From Paracentrotus lividus (taxonomy: Eukaryota > Echinodermata > Echinoidea > Camarodonta > Echinidae), in NCBI GenBank assembly GCA_940671915.1, contig CALNVZ010003433.1:18657533-18721532 (forward strand): 64,000 nucleotides of DNA, in the 5' to 3' direction. Made by a program: the position numbers and the translations under genes. Positions 10,444-21,480 of the stretch are shown here, in pieces. Every line of letters starts with the position of its first letter. Positions within the stretch are counted from its first letter, which is position 1. The notes under the pieces were generated by a model. That model did not search any database and was not told the DNA's origin. It was given only the letters and a program-made list of their open reading frames with translations.

Positions 10444-13240
10444 TCATCAACTCTCTAAGGCATCATCTACAAGCCATCCTTCTTCCAAATAGAACTTGAT
10501 GAATACTGCTCCATTAGATCACTGAAAGCCGGTTCTGGTAGATCAGTCTACCAGGAAGCAGATATCCCTTCAAGTGTACCCACCAGCAAAGTCTTCATTA
10601 TACAAATATTCCTATTTCGGAAATATAAAATTTGTTGGCATATTGAAATGAAGAGAGTTGAAAAGCAGTCAACACCCCTTATACATGTGAAGAATTTGGT
10701 GATGTAACTCATCATCATCTTATGAAAAAAAAAAATATTTTGTTATTTTTGAAAAATAGATAATGAGTTATTGTCTTTCTGTTTTCAAAGAAATTATTAT
10801 GGTGTCAAACTAGAAAAGATATTACTGATATTGCATAAACTATTGGGTTTTTCCAAGTTGAAAAATATTATACTTTATACGTGTAGCTCATAGACAAATT
10901 TATGTACATGATGAATTGATATCATTTTACTTATTGATGTAATGTGGATATGTTTTACTTGTTACCTTTATGTTGCATTTATATAGTTTTTGTTTTTTTG
11001 TTTTTTGTTTTTTTCAATTAGATTTGCTTATGGATAAATATGGAAGGTTAACTGCTAGTTTTCATTCCCTCTACCAAAAGCATCTAAATTAACATTACAC
11101 CCTTGTTTATGGATGGCTCAAATGCATAGATCTGTGTAAAAGTGTGCCTTTCCATAGCTTAAACCTTGAGAATTATGTCCAAAAAGGTTTATTGTTATTC
11201 ACAATCTTCATGATATTTTGTCTGCAAATATTGTATCACCTCTTAAATATAATAAATATATATCTCAAACTAGACTTTTGCTTCAGAGCTTATGCTCCAA
11301 GTGTTTTCTCATTGTGGAATAGCCCACAGCTACCCTCACATATAGGAAAACCAACAAATTATTTATGTATATGTTTTTATACTGTGTCTGGAAAGGAAAT
11401 GTGAAAGTCAGACCTACTGTAAATATATTGCACTTATTCCATTAACATTGCATTAGACAGAGGTGTAAATTTCATTCTAGAACAACCATGTTTGTAGATA
11501 TGCATATTTTTTATTTTGTAAAAGAAAATTAGCTTAATGGTCCTTTTCTGGATGTATGTAGAGAATCAAAGACCAAACTGATTAATAATTTCCATCCAAG
11601 AGATAGATAGAAAAATTTGACAGATAAATGCAAGTTTCCTGTGTAAAAGCCTAAATCTGGTAACCAAATGATCATGAGCCATTTATCAATTGTGATTTAA
11701 ACTCCTCTTATGTTCTGATCCAAAGACGTGAAGGTATTATTTTATTTTTAATGAATACATTTGGATCATGTTTATTGCTCTAATATTTTGTAGTCTACAG
11801 CTCAGCCAATGTGTAATTAAGTACTCCTCAGATGAGTATTGGGGGATATTTTCTTGACAAATGCATCGTCTGTGTTGTTGAACACTTTGAGACATCATCA
11901 GGAGAACTATTAAACACTTTAGAAATCCATTTTAAAATATTTTATATTAGTTAAATGGCCTCAATGTACTTAAAATGGAAAACCATGGACTAGACTTGAT
12001 TTTCAAACTTAACATTATTTGATAGCTTCTTGTTTCAAATCTTTACTTGTCAGAACAGTTTACGGTTTCATTTATTTCATTTGTTCATGTTTATGCAAGC
12101 TCACCTTATCTATTGTAAGTGCTGAAAATCAAGTAAGTTCAGGGTATACTTTTTATTGTTTTCTCTAGAACTTTTGAGTATCTGACTTGGTTGACACTGT
12201 CTCTATACAATTAATGTATCATAGATCTTCCTACCTTTGATACGTTTATTGATTTTTTGCAGCTACTTATCATGTTCAGCTAGCTACATAAATGTGAACA
12301 ATACACCAAGTAAATTAAAGCTTTCAACTGTAGTACATATGTACATATATACATAGAAGCTGCTTCTTGAAAAATATCATTCATGTAGGCAAATTTTTTT
12401 TATTTTTTTGTATACAGTTTGTTCACATATATGATAGTGCTGAGTTGGTACTGTCATTTACCATTTAAAATGGATGACAATGTACAAGTATTGTGAGTGA
12501 TTGTACTGTGTAAATATTTGGAATACATGTAAACAGGAATGTTTGGATTTTATTTTGAAGATATTTTTGTGTAAATCAGCTGTAAAACTAACCACTGTAA
12601 GTCAAAATTAAACACTTGATTGAATTATGATATTTGATCATATTAAGCGCAGAGGCATAGAATGGGATAAAGGACTTGATGTTGGTTTAGCGTTTCATCT
12701 CATTCATGTTGTTGTCAAACATTTCCTTTTACATGTATTTGTATTGTAGTTTGAAGCTTACAATATATATCATGTTAATACATGTATTTAAAGTGGCAGC
12801 ATTCTCAGTAACTTGTCTTGTTTTGATACATACAACTATGTGCTGGTTAATTTTGTACCTTTTCTTCAGCCAAAATGCAAGAATTATAATTGCACCACAC
12901 AGGTTTCCCCCACGGAGCAAATGCAATGGAGACTTTTGTATCATTTCAGCTCCTTCATATTTGGTTAGTGTAGTCACACCTTGCATTTTATTTCAAATTG
13001 TTGTGCTAGTGCATAGGCCTACTAAAATATCCTTAAAACTACGCAGAGTATATAAGACACACAGGAATCGTCATTTTCTTGTTACATAGATGTTAACATT
13101 GAACCTTAAGTCTCTGTGGTAACTTTCATAAAAGATATAGATAGTATATAGTAAATCTGTAGATAATTATTTTTTCTCTAAAGACTGCTGCAATAAATGT
13201 CTTCTTTGAAATGAATGTGTAATAAATTTGGGTAAAAAAG
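10444..13240 (+). other. Probable 3' UTR of the acidic protein gene
   Basis: About 2.8 kb of A/T-rich sequence without splice-bounded exons follows the stop at 10443. AATAAA signals at 13192 and 13221 sit just before a LINE-type 3' end at about 13292. The region contains poly-T/T-rich stretches, ATTTA-like words and several TGTAAATA Pumilio-type words (for example near 12510), consistent with 3' UTR sequence. No transcript data are available, so the extent is an inference. Confidence 0.4.
13192..13226 (+). terminator. Two AATAAA polyadenylation signals
   Basis: AATAAA occurs at 13192-13197 and again at 13221-13226, the latter followed by a T/G-rich stretch (TTTGGG, then TGTTGACTTGTGTGTT). 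This layout suits cleavage near 13240-13260. It is the best candidate end for the plus-strand gene, which would then end tail to tail with the minus-strand sulfotransferase. Confidence 0.4.
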
Positions 13241-13291
13241 GAAACAACCTCTGCTTGTTGACTTGTGTGTTAATTTAGGGTTTGTTGTATT

Positions 13292-14000
13292 CTATTCAAT
13301 TCAATTCAATTAGGTTTTTATTGGATTAAAAATGCATAACATACACAAGACTCAAGTCCGAAGACTAAATATTTTAAGTTTACAAAGAGTGAAAATACAA
13401 TTCATCACTAAAATAACAAAAAGTAAGGTAGTAATAATACGCAAATTACATAAATATAGAGTAATCCCATTCTTACAATATAACTTTCAATTTGAGTATT
13501 GCAAACTTAATTAATCAAAGAATTCTGAAAATAATAGAACAGGAGCATGATACGGGAATAAATGTGAAGAACACAAAGGAAGTGTAAAAGTATCTGTGTC
13601 GATAAGTAGATAGCATTAATTCACATGAGATATATAGCAACGGTTTCGAATTAATTGTAAATAAAAAATAGAAAAATAAGAAATACCTACGTAAAGTCAG
13701 TTTAACAGATTATGTACAAATGGTCATAAAAACATTTAAATATATTGACGGCAGTTGTATGATTAGGGGATTACACAAAAATTACAAATACACAAAAATA
13801 TAAATACAAAATTGATTGAGAATGTTAAATTTCGATAAGAAAAATCAATATTTTAAAACAACGAAGGAATGACAAGATATTGTATGAGAGATTTATTGTA
13901 GATGTGGGTATATATGAGACATACGAAGATGTGTCTTTAAAGATTTGTAAAAGCACAAAGTGTAATTTCCAGATTATAAAGATTTTCAATTAATACCAAG
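13292..14000 (-). mobile_element. LINE 3' UTR fragment with AATTG-type tail
   Basis: On the minus strand the fragment ends in AATTGAATTGAATTGAATAG after a TCCAATAAAAACC stretch. Short tandem tails of this kind are characteristic of CR1/L2-type LINEs. Upstream (13340-14000) the sequence is A-rich on the plus strand with no recognisable ORF, as expected for an untranslated 3' end. The inner boundary is a guess. Confidence 0.4.
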
Positions 14001-14579
14001 AAAAAAAAAAGTATATTAATGAAATGTACATGTAGCTTTAAATTGTCTGACTTTGAATTACAATTTGTACTTTAAAATAATCACCTTTCTGCACTGTCTC
14101 TATCTCAATCTCATTCACTCCCTCCCTTCTCTCTTTCCTTTCTCACTCCCACTTCTTTTGTATCGTATGGGAGTATATGAAAGAGTATATTTATTTGGTG
14201 CTTTAATATTTTTATTTACATCCAAACCATTCTATTGTAGGCACTTTAATGATCAACTGAATCACAACAACAAGTAGAATCCATGAAATTTGTTAGATGT
14301 TCTAATAATTTGGACCACCACTGTACGAAAGAGTATATTTAACTTACTAGTATTGCTTCAATATTTCCATTTACCTTTAATGTGATACAAATAATCTTAC
14401 TAAAAAGCCGGGTAAATGATGTGACTGGAATTTCCCTTCTGTTGTTCTAATGTTTGAAGTAGTTTCGCTCTGCTTTGTGAGCAACATGTAGCCATCTCTT
14501 TACCATATGCAATAAATAGATTTTCAAAGATAGGTCGATTTTTTTTTCCACCCCTTTTGGCAGCATTAGCTAACCAATA

Positions 14580-15189
14580 TTAATTTTTGTGTAACATTAG
14601 AGTTATTACTGAAGGTACAGTAAACCCAAACAACTCCATGTCTGTGAGAATGCCTTAATTGGTCATTATCTTTCGTAACAAATCGGTTGGAAGACCGAAG
14701 TAATATCGACGTAGCATCGTGTCTTCGGAACTATTCGTTTTCATCTGCTTGAAAGGGAGTTGTATATTGGAGGTAATGTTAAATGAGCTGATTAGATATC
14801 CGAATCTTTTCCGAGTTTGTTGAAAATACCGATGAAATAATACCGAATGTGGCATGGCAGACATAGTTTATGAAGTTCCCTCCAATGTTCATCCTTTCTA
14901 GCGTAGGAGAGGTAAAATCGGATGAAATGAATGAAAATGAAGTTTTTGGACACGGGATAGTAGAACTTGGCATGATATGGGTCTACACGGGTAAACCATC
15001 GGTGAGGCTGAGTCCGCCAAGAATCCGAACTTACTATTAAAGCTGATTTTATTGCGATACGCCGACAGGATTCGCGTGAAAGGGTTCCGCACAAACACAA
15101 AACTCTTGTACTGGGCAGTTCCAAGCAAAACAGGACATGGAGCTGAAATTTTAATGTGCCGCTGTGCCTTTGAAAATGCAAATTGGGAT
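14580..15189 (-). pseudogene. Carbohydrate sulfotransferase, C-terminal exon, decayed
   Basis: The minus-strand exon starts after GTAATTTCAG at 15189. It reads AQYKSFVFVRNPFTRILSAY, the 3'-phosphate-binding segment of Golgi sulfotransferases of the CHST8-14/HNK-1 type (Sulfotransfer_2), which move sulfate from PAPS to glycans. In a second frame follow HFIRFYLSYARKDEHWRELH and KLCLPCHIRYYFIGIF, matching the family's DHW...C..C.I.YDFIG block. In a third frame comes EDTMLRRYYFGLPTDLLRKI, and after one in-frame TAA, TDMELFGF, the family's usual end. Two frame changes and one stop within 610 bp argue for a pseudogene, although indel errors are possible. The order of motifs is complete, so this was a full-length copy. 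Confidence 0.8.
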
Positions 15190-15460
15190 CTGAAATTACC
15201 ACAAAGGCTTCTTTACAATAAAACCAATCATTTAAGTTTTAAAAATTTGCGATTCAGTATTCTTGCGCTGAATAATTGATCAAACCCAAATTTGCACGTA
15301 TGGGACTATGGGGCTTTAAATGCCTCTAATTCTTATATCTCGTCACTTTTTGCCAATTTTTTTGGCTTAATGTAATTGTCATGGTCTACTCCAACAAACT
15401 TTGGTATTAATATTTCTTTATAATGCATTTCTCCTCACGAAAAAGACCAGGAAACCAGAT

Positions 15461-16329
15461 GTCACTCCGTAACCGTCACTCCGTAACCGGACAAGGGTTC
15501 AAGTTTTAAGTCATAATTAACAAAATATTCATACAATTTTTTTATGCAAGGTGGCATATTAGGGTAGGCCTACACACGAGTAAATGATATGCACGCAAGG
15601 TTTTTTGTTAAGGCGTAGGCCTACCAAAGATGAGGTCATTTTTATTGATGGAAAATGGTCATATAAAATAATTTAATGGTTTTATGTTGCTGTTTAATGA
15701 ATAAATATGTGCTATAAGTCCTACTCTTTCATAATTTACCATTTAGTTGAAGATTGGGCACTTTGGCGTATTTTTTAGGAATCTTTTTCGCAATTTCGTA
15801 CAACTACTAAATCACGCGTACAAAAGTCGTCTCTTTTGTCATAGTCTCGCTCAAGGAATCTTGATTTTTGTTTGAGCTGATCTACGAGTCCTTTAAATTT
15901 TAACTTTGCTGTGATAATTAAAACGATATCCATCGACAGAATTTTGGAATGTCTGTTTTTGAAGAGCGTTAATTTAACACGTGAGCCTATGGGCGTCTAT
16001 TTACTCATGTGCCCCCATTATACCTTGAATAACGTCATAGAATCCAATCAATAACTCAAAATTGTGATAGCCATTTAAATTTCACAGAGTTTAAGCAAAA
16101 TGTTTTCTGCTCAAATATGCATGTCCATTTTGCGTCACTCCGTAACCATGATTATGAATATTCATATCTCATTAATTAAGAGGGTCACTATAAAAAAAAA
16201 ATTATCATTTTGAAAAGAGGGTACTATCAGCTTTTGTCATGAACCATTTCTTTGTACATAAAGATAAAAGTATGGATGATAAACTTGTTTGAATGCTGAA
16301 ATGTTGCTTCTGAATGTCACTCCGTTACC
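15461..16329. repeat. Recurring 14-mer GTCACTCCGTAACC
   Basis: The 14-mer GTCACTCCGTAACC occurs as a perfect head-to-tail pair at 15461-15474 and 15475-15488, again at 16134-16147, and with one change (GTTACC) at 16316-16329. It lies inside the intron between the two sulfotransferase exons. The sequence between copies is not obviously repeated. All copies are on the plus strand. Confidence 0.7.
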
Positions 16330-16434
16330 TTGGAACTGCCCTACTCTGACATGATCTCGCGCGCTTTTTGGATGCCAAAGTGTGAAAGACGCAGGAAAAC
16401 TGCACTCGATGTTACATGTGCCTCTTGATTGGGC

Positions 16435-16656
16435 TTAAAGTTTCCAATCATCTGCAGAAGAAATTAATGTTTTCCAGCTGGAACATCCAGCCTTGGGCAC
16501 GGAGCAATAGACGAGCTTGAGTTCGGGTATGACGAGCACGTTATTGGGAAGACCATATCCTATCTTCTTGCAAGCATTCTGTAACACATGGTGACGTTCT
16601 AGTTGTTGATCTTCCATGGGTTTACTGGACCACTTATCCGACACGTTTTTCATGAC
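16435..16656 (-). pseudogene. Carbohydrate sulfotransferase, PAPS-binding exon
   Basis: On the minus strand a long poly-T tract and AAATTGCAG end at 16657; the exon then reads VMKNVSDKWSSKPMEDQQLE, continues through VLQNACKKIGYG, and reaches ELKLVYCSVPKAGCSSWKTL. The last part is the 5'-phosphosulfate-binding loop (VPKxGCxxWK) of Sulfotransfer_2 Golgi enzymes. The frame closes right after ADDWKL, and the nearest GT donors lie beyond that stop, so the splice to 15189 is not clean. Together with the damaged downstream exon this indicates a relic locus. The N-terminal cytoplasmic tail and membrane-anchor exon were not found upstream. Confidence 0.75.
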
Positions 16657-16666
16657 CTGCAATTTG

Positions 16667-16698
<32 letters not shown>

Positions 16699-16861
16699 GT
16701 AATAATTAACCCAGCCTCGGCCAAACACAATCACCAAAATTTTCTACTTTGATAACTCATGACTCAAGCTATGAAAGGAGGAGACCATCCAACATTAAGT
16801 AAAATAAAAATATCCTAGTTGTTGATCTTCCGTCAATTTTATTATTTTTTAAATTTTATTT

Positions 16862-17520
16862 TTATGTTTGAAGTTTGAAGTTTGTTTATTATCCAAATAA
16901 ATTTTACAAAGTATATGCACATGAGGCATGAAAAACAATAAAGGATAAATGGTATCAGAAAAATAGCATACATGCTAATCGGGTCTGATACCTGTCAGAC
17001 ATTCTACTTACATGTTGACATTCAATTTATATGAAAAGTAATCATAAAACTATTCTAAAGAAAGAACGCATTTACGATATAGGCTAGCTTGCCTATTCCA
17101 AACAAGTTAAGTTATAATAGAAATAAGTGTATTTATAATTAATACAAGATGATAATCAAGGGGGGGGGGGAAGTTATTCAGGTTTGGTTCATGATATATG
17201 TTTTGAGTGATTTATGGAAGATATGTAAAGACCTGCTATCGCGAATTGGTGTTAGCAATTTATTCCAAAATGTTGAACCAACAAAAGATAAAGAAAATTT
17301 CCAATAGTTGGTTTTAAATTTAGGTAAATATAGACTATGTCTCTGATTGTGTCTTGTATTATACTGGTGTGAAACAAAACTGCAGTAATTTGCAATTGCA
17401 TGAGGTAGTTTGCCGTTCACAACATGTGTCACAAGGTTAAACATGAATGAGCAAACACAGTTTGTGTAGCTGGAAAATATCAAGAATTTTTCGGTTTTCA
17501 AATAGAGGTCTGTGTATTTG
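16862..17520 (-). mobile_element. 5'-truncated CR1/L2-like LINE
   Basis: Minus-strand translation at 17501-17178 shows the C-terminal signature of Jockey-superfamily reverse transcriptases: HQYNTRHNQRHSLYLPKF, then NYWKFSLSFVGSTFWNKL and LHIFHKSLKTYIMNQT before a stop. A roughly 300 bp 3' UTR follows and ends in a short tandem tail (CTTCAAACTTCAAACATAAA on the minus strand) at 16862, as is usual for CR1/L2-type LINEs. The C-terminal frame is open over about 107 codons, so it is not very old. The 5' truncation lies near 17520. Confidence 0.7.
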
Positions 17521-17879
17521 GGATCTAAAGTTGCTCACGATGCTCTTAATCTAAGAAATTTAGTATGCACGATGTACGTTAAAATGCTTTAATAATGACA
17601 ATTAGCTTTTATAGATATCTCTATCAACGTGTTATTTAATTTCACACTGCACATCATTTTTAGTTTGAAATGATAGTTCGGTCAGGTGTTATAATATCGC
17701 AATAACTATATCGGGCATCAACAGATCAATGATAAATTAATTGTTGGCAGCTGGTTATGCCAGCAATCTCATAGAGATAATCATAAATATACAACGGTTA
17801 CATTGGGTTTGGTGCTGCTCAAGTTTTAAACACGAAAGAGAGATAAATACAATATGAAATTATGAACAGAAATTACGGG

Positions 17880-18340
17880 AACTTTATATTCTCCCTTTCC
17901 TTATGTATTTGTGGGTTTTTTTGTTTTGTTTTGTTTTTTTTTTTCTTTCTTTCTTCATCTTTCCTAATGCATTTCTTTGTTTTTCCTTCTTTCTTATCTG
18001 TCCTTATGTATTTCTTTGTTATTCCTTCTTTCCCTCTTTCCTTATGTATTTCTTTGTTTTCCTTCCTTCTTCTTTTTCCATATGTAATTCTTTGTTTTTC
18101 CTTCTTTCCCCTCTTACCTTACGTATTTCTTTGTTTTTCCTTATGTATTTCTTTCTTCTTTTTTCCCCCTTTTTTCTTCTCTTTCCTTTATGTATTTCTT
18201 TGTTATTCCTTCTTTCTTCTCTCTCCTTATGTATTTCTTTGTTTTTCCTTCTTTCTTCTCTTTCCTTATGTATTTCTTTGTTTCTCCTTCTTTTTTCTCT
18301 TTCCCAATATATGTCTTTGTTTTTCCTTCTTTCCTTAGGG
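17880..18340. repeat. Pyrimidine minisatellite, about 39 bp unit
   Basis: A unit close to TATGTATTTCTTTGTTTTTC plus CTTCTTTCTTCTCTTTCCT is repeated about ten times, with shortened and diverged copies. The plus strand is almost pure pyrimidine except for the TATGTA word in each unit. All six frames stay open over much of the tract because of its composition, so the open frames are not genes. Such tracts can form triplex DNA and are length-variable. Confidence 0.85.
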
Positions 18341-19275
18341 TACATGCAGGTAATATGGGCCAGCAGGTAATATGGTCCACCTGAAGCACATCATGTCGTG
18401 ACCAGTGTGAACACCATAAATATATCGTCGTGAGAGCATCTGATGCCGAAATTTCTCTGAGAAAATTGCTGAAAACCAACAAGGTAGGTAAAACTTACGG
18501 CATTTTTTTACCCTGATGTAAAATTTGATATTTGATGGTGAGAGTGTTTGAGGGGGTAACCTTAATTGTTTTGTATATTTAGTAAGCTTATAGTTTCATT
18601 TTGATCATACTAGCGTGTACAAGTCAATTTGTTGTATAGTGAAGGGGTGCAATGTGGCATTGAATGCTTGCCTGACACAGCAACACTAGTGCAGGTAATA
18701 TGGGCCATCCAAAATGGCGGAAATGATTCTGGTACTTAGAATTGGGATGTGGCATCAATCTCTTTGCTACGATTTTTTGGGTATATTCACAGTATATAAT
18801 TAATGAATTAATATAAATAACTTATTGTAGGCCTATATTGACTTGTATAATGAAAATAATATTTAAATAATATTAAAAAAAAGAAAGAAATAATATACAA
18901 AATACAAAACAATGAAATATATAGTCAAAGTATTTACTGAAGGGTCTTATAATTTCAAATGATATCTTAAACTTAATGATTTTCAACATTTTAAGCAAAT
19001 TCCAGACATGGTAGAGTCATTGTAGTTTTTAAAACATACATTAAATACATGTGCCCATATTACCTGCACATGCAGGTAATATGGGCACTTTGGTAATGAC
19101 GTCAACATTTGAATATTGCAGACAGGGGGGGGGGTTGGTGATAATTGTTTTTCTTCACAATACAAGTTAGAGCAGTAGTTATTGAATCATATAAGCGAAG
19201 ATTAGACAGTGTGTCATTTTGTAATTTTATGCAAATTAGGCAAATGAGCTTAGGGGGCCCATATTACCCGTATGT
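18341..19275. repeat. Block with the recurring word GCAGGTAATATGGGC
   Basis: The word GCAGGTAATATGGGC occurs near 18349 and 18693. A variant (GCAGGTAATATGGTCC) lies at 18364, and both orientations appear back to back near 19050-19085 (GCCCATATTACCTGCACATG then CAGGTAATATGGGC). A last inverted variant (GGCCCATATTACCCGTA) is near 19257. The sequence between copies is unique A/T-rich DNA. The outer copies in opposite orientation might mark the ends of an old inverted-repeat element of about 0.9 kb. No ORF was recognised. Confidence 0.55.
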
Positions 19276-20096
19276 ACCCTATTGTAGATTACGTCAGGCC
19301 CGTAATTAAGATTACATTACGCCAGGCCCGTAATTAAGATGTTTGTGGGTGCTAGGAGATTGAAATTTGATAATTGAAATTTGATGATCTTTCCCAAAAG
19401 ATTAAAAAGGCATAAAGTTATCCTTAATTTGGGCATCAAGGATCATATCAGTGAAAGGATTTTCTAATGTCGGTGCACCTTGCGAGCGCAAAACGAGAGT
19501 CGGATATTTTGCTTATTATACTTTTTATGTTTAATGACATGACATGAAGTCAGTAAATTCTGCGCAAATTTTTACAGTTCCAAAACTATACATGTTAACT
19601 TGCAGTTAGCTGGCTGAATTGATACTTGAATTTTATAAATAAATATAATATAAATAAATAAATATATTACTATACTATTACGCGGGAGAAATTTATACAC
19701 AAAAGAGCATTCGAGTAAAATTCCATTTTTGTTACAAGTAATTCGACTTTTTTCGGGGGGGGCTATATTAGCAATATGTTTCCACAATATCCTGTATTGA
19801 GTCAGTCCTGCAGTACGCCCTTTGTAACAAAGATTCTTGATTTTATCAAAAAATCTCGAGCAGTGTTCCTAATATTTTACATAATTAAATTTTGCGAAGG
19901 AGCATTCAGCAGCCGAGTGAGAACATATTTTAATTTGTTTAGTGAGAGATTATTAAATTCTAGAGCAATTTAGGGACTGAATTGGATGGTTCCGAATTTA
20001 CTCAATATTTTCTGTACATTTTTATTTCAATCTTCAAAATTTCAGGGTTGAGGTGTCCCTCGTCTCGCCTCCGGGATCGCCACCCCTATGTGTATA
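19276..20096. other. Intergenic sequence with one 32 bp direct repeat
   Basis: A short direct repeat (ACGTCAGGCCCGTAATTAAG, then ACGCCAGGCCCGTAATTAAG) lies at about 19291-19340. The rest is A/T-rich with no recognised coding or RNA gene. Confidence 0.45.
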
Positions 20097-20098
20097 TA

Positions 20099-21338
20099 CA
20101 CTGTTCGTCATAAAGGTGGAATATTTTTTTCTAGCTCAAGCGACATTATGTTGCTCCGTTATTAATTTCTTGAATGTGTTTGTCACCGCTTTCACTTTCT
20201 GGGATCCTGGGAATAGCTTGGACGTTCCCTCAACCCTTCCCGGGGATTTTTCTTCAAAAAAGTTTGTCACCCCCAGAAGATGGCCATTTTCGTCATTTTT
20301 TCTTATTTTTGGGACCTTTTTTGTTCACGCGACCCACCAAGGCCCCCTCAATCCTACCCAAGGAAACACGTCTGAGGAGGAGATTTGTTATTGTTCTTTA
20401 AATTAAATCTAGATTTATGGTTACAGGCTCGACTCTTTTGTCTAGGGGATGGGTCAAAATTTATTTTGATTGGGGTTCAACATTCATTTTATTCATTTTT
20501 ACACCATGGACATTTCTATCTTCCCTAAATTGTATTGTAAAATCTCAATCAAACATAAATCTAAACAAAATATTATCAATAACGACTATTTACAGCCTTG
20601 TCATCAAGACTAAACAAAAGTTAAGGGGAAAATGATGATATTTAAGGGTTAAAGGTGGTTTTTCATTTCTTTTGTTTTCAGCATAAAGATGGAATAAAAT
20701 ATTCCGAATTTTCACCAATCTCGTTTTTTACTTCAACCCCTCCCCTAGACAGGAGACCTAAGCCTGTCCCCAGAAATATAGATTAAACTTAACTCTTTGC
20801 CTGCCAAATTCGACTATAGTCACAATTGTACTTATTAACTATACAATCGTAATAATTCATTTTCTCTGTAATGGCTAGGCTAAAAGATCTGAAAATCACT
20901 GATAATGCTAGGACCATGTCTGCAGCATAATTTATTGTAGTTCATACAAAGCAAATGTTGTTATACTATTTTTAGTAATTAAAGAGAAAAGTCTTCTTTT
21001 TTTGTGCTTAAAATTAATGTGGCAGGCAAAGAGTTAAAGAACAATATAAAACTGTACACCTCAGTCGCGTTTCCTGGGGGAAGGACTGAGGGGGGCTTGA
21101 TCGGCCGGGAAAACAAAAAGGGGCCCCAAAATGAGAAAAAATGACAAAAATGGGCATCAGGGGGGTTGACAAAACTTTTTTGGAAAAAGGTCCACGTGAA
21201 GGGTTGGGAGAATGTCCAAGATATAGCCAGAGTCCCAAAAAGTAAAAGCAGGGACAAACATATTCAAGAAATAAAAGTCAGAGCAAAATCATGTCGCTAT
21301 AGCGGCAAAAATATATTCCACCTTTATGACGGACAGTG
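20099..21338. mobile_element. Long-inverted-repeat (foldback) Tc1/mariner-like MITE
   Basis: The ends read CACTGTTCGTCATAAAGGTG and its inverted partner (the right end reads inward CACTGTCCGTCATAAAGGTG), each flanked by TA. The arms pair over about 300 bp at roughly 75-80% identity, and pairing resumes further in (CTAGGGGATGGGTC near 20441 with its complement near 20740). The element is therefore almost one long palindrome centred near 20570. TA duplication and CACTG ends point to Tc1/mariner. There is no transposase ORF. The right arm is split by a second element at 20793-21033. Confidence 0.8.
20793..21033. mobile_element. piggyBac-like MITE flanked by TTAA
   Basis: A 241 bp insertion with 14 bp perfect inverted ends (CTCTTTGCCTGCCA ... 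TGGCAGGCAAAGAG) is flanked on both sides by TTAA (20789-20792 and 21034-21037). TTAA duplication is the hallmark of piggyBac transposition. It sits in the right arm of the surrounding foldback element and is therefore the younger of the two. It is non-coding. Confidence 0.85.
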
Positions 21339-21399
21339 TAGTTATTACTATTGAAAATTAAGCTATTTTAAGCGCTTTTTATAAAGAATTGTATTGTAT

Positions 21400-21480
21400 G
21401 TAATAATAATAATGATAATATAGATTTGTAACGCGCCAAATGTACTCTGCGGAGTGCTCGAGTCGCAATGAAGAAAAATA
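21400..21480 (-). mobile_element. SINE 3' fragment
   Basis: On the minus strand this reads GCACTCCGCAGAGTACATTT followed by GGCGCGTTACAAATCTATAT and a TATCATTATTATTATTA tail. That is the 3' end typical of tRNA-derived SINEs of marine invertebrates. The tRNA-like head is missing. Confidence 0.5.

Noticed and set aside
11144-11404. 86-codon plus-strand frame with APSVFSLWNSPQLPSHI
   Set aside because: It faintly recalls the AP.LWNSLP..I end of LINE reverse transcriptases, but the order and spacing are off and no neighbouring RT block or tail is present.
12706-13089. 127-codon plus-strand frame
   Set aside because: It lies in the likely 3' UTR; no domain, and hydrophobic/random composition.
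17862-18482. Several overlapping 100-158 codon frames on both strands
   Set aside because: They arise from the pyrimidine minisatellite, whose composition lacks stops in most frames.
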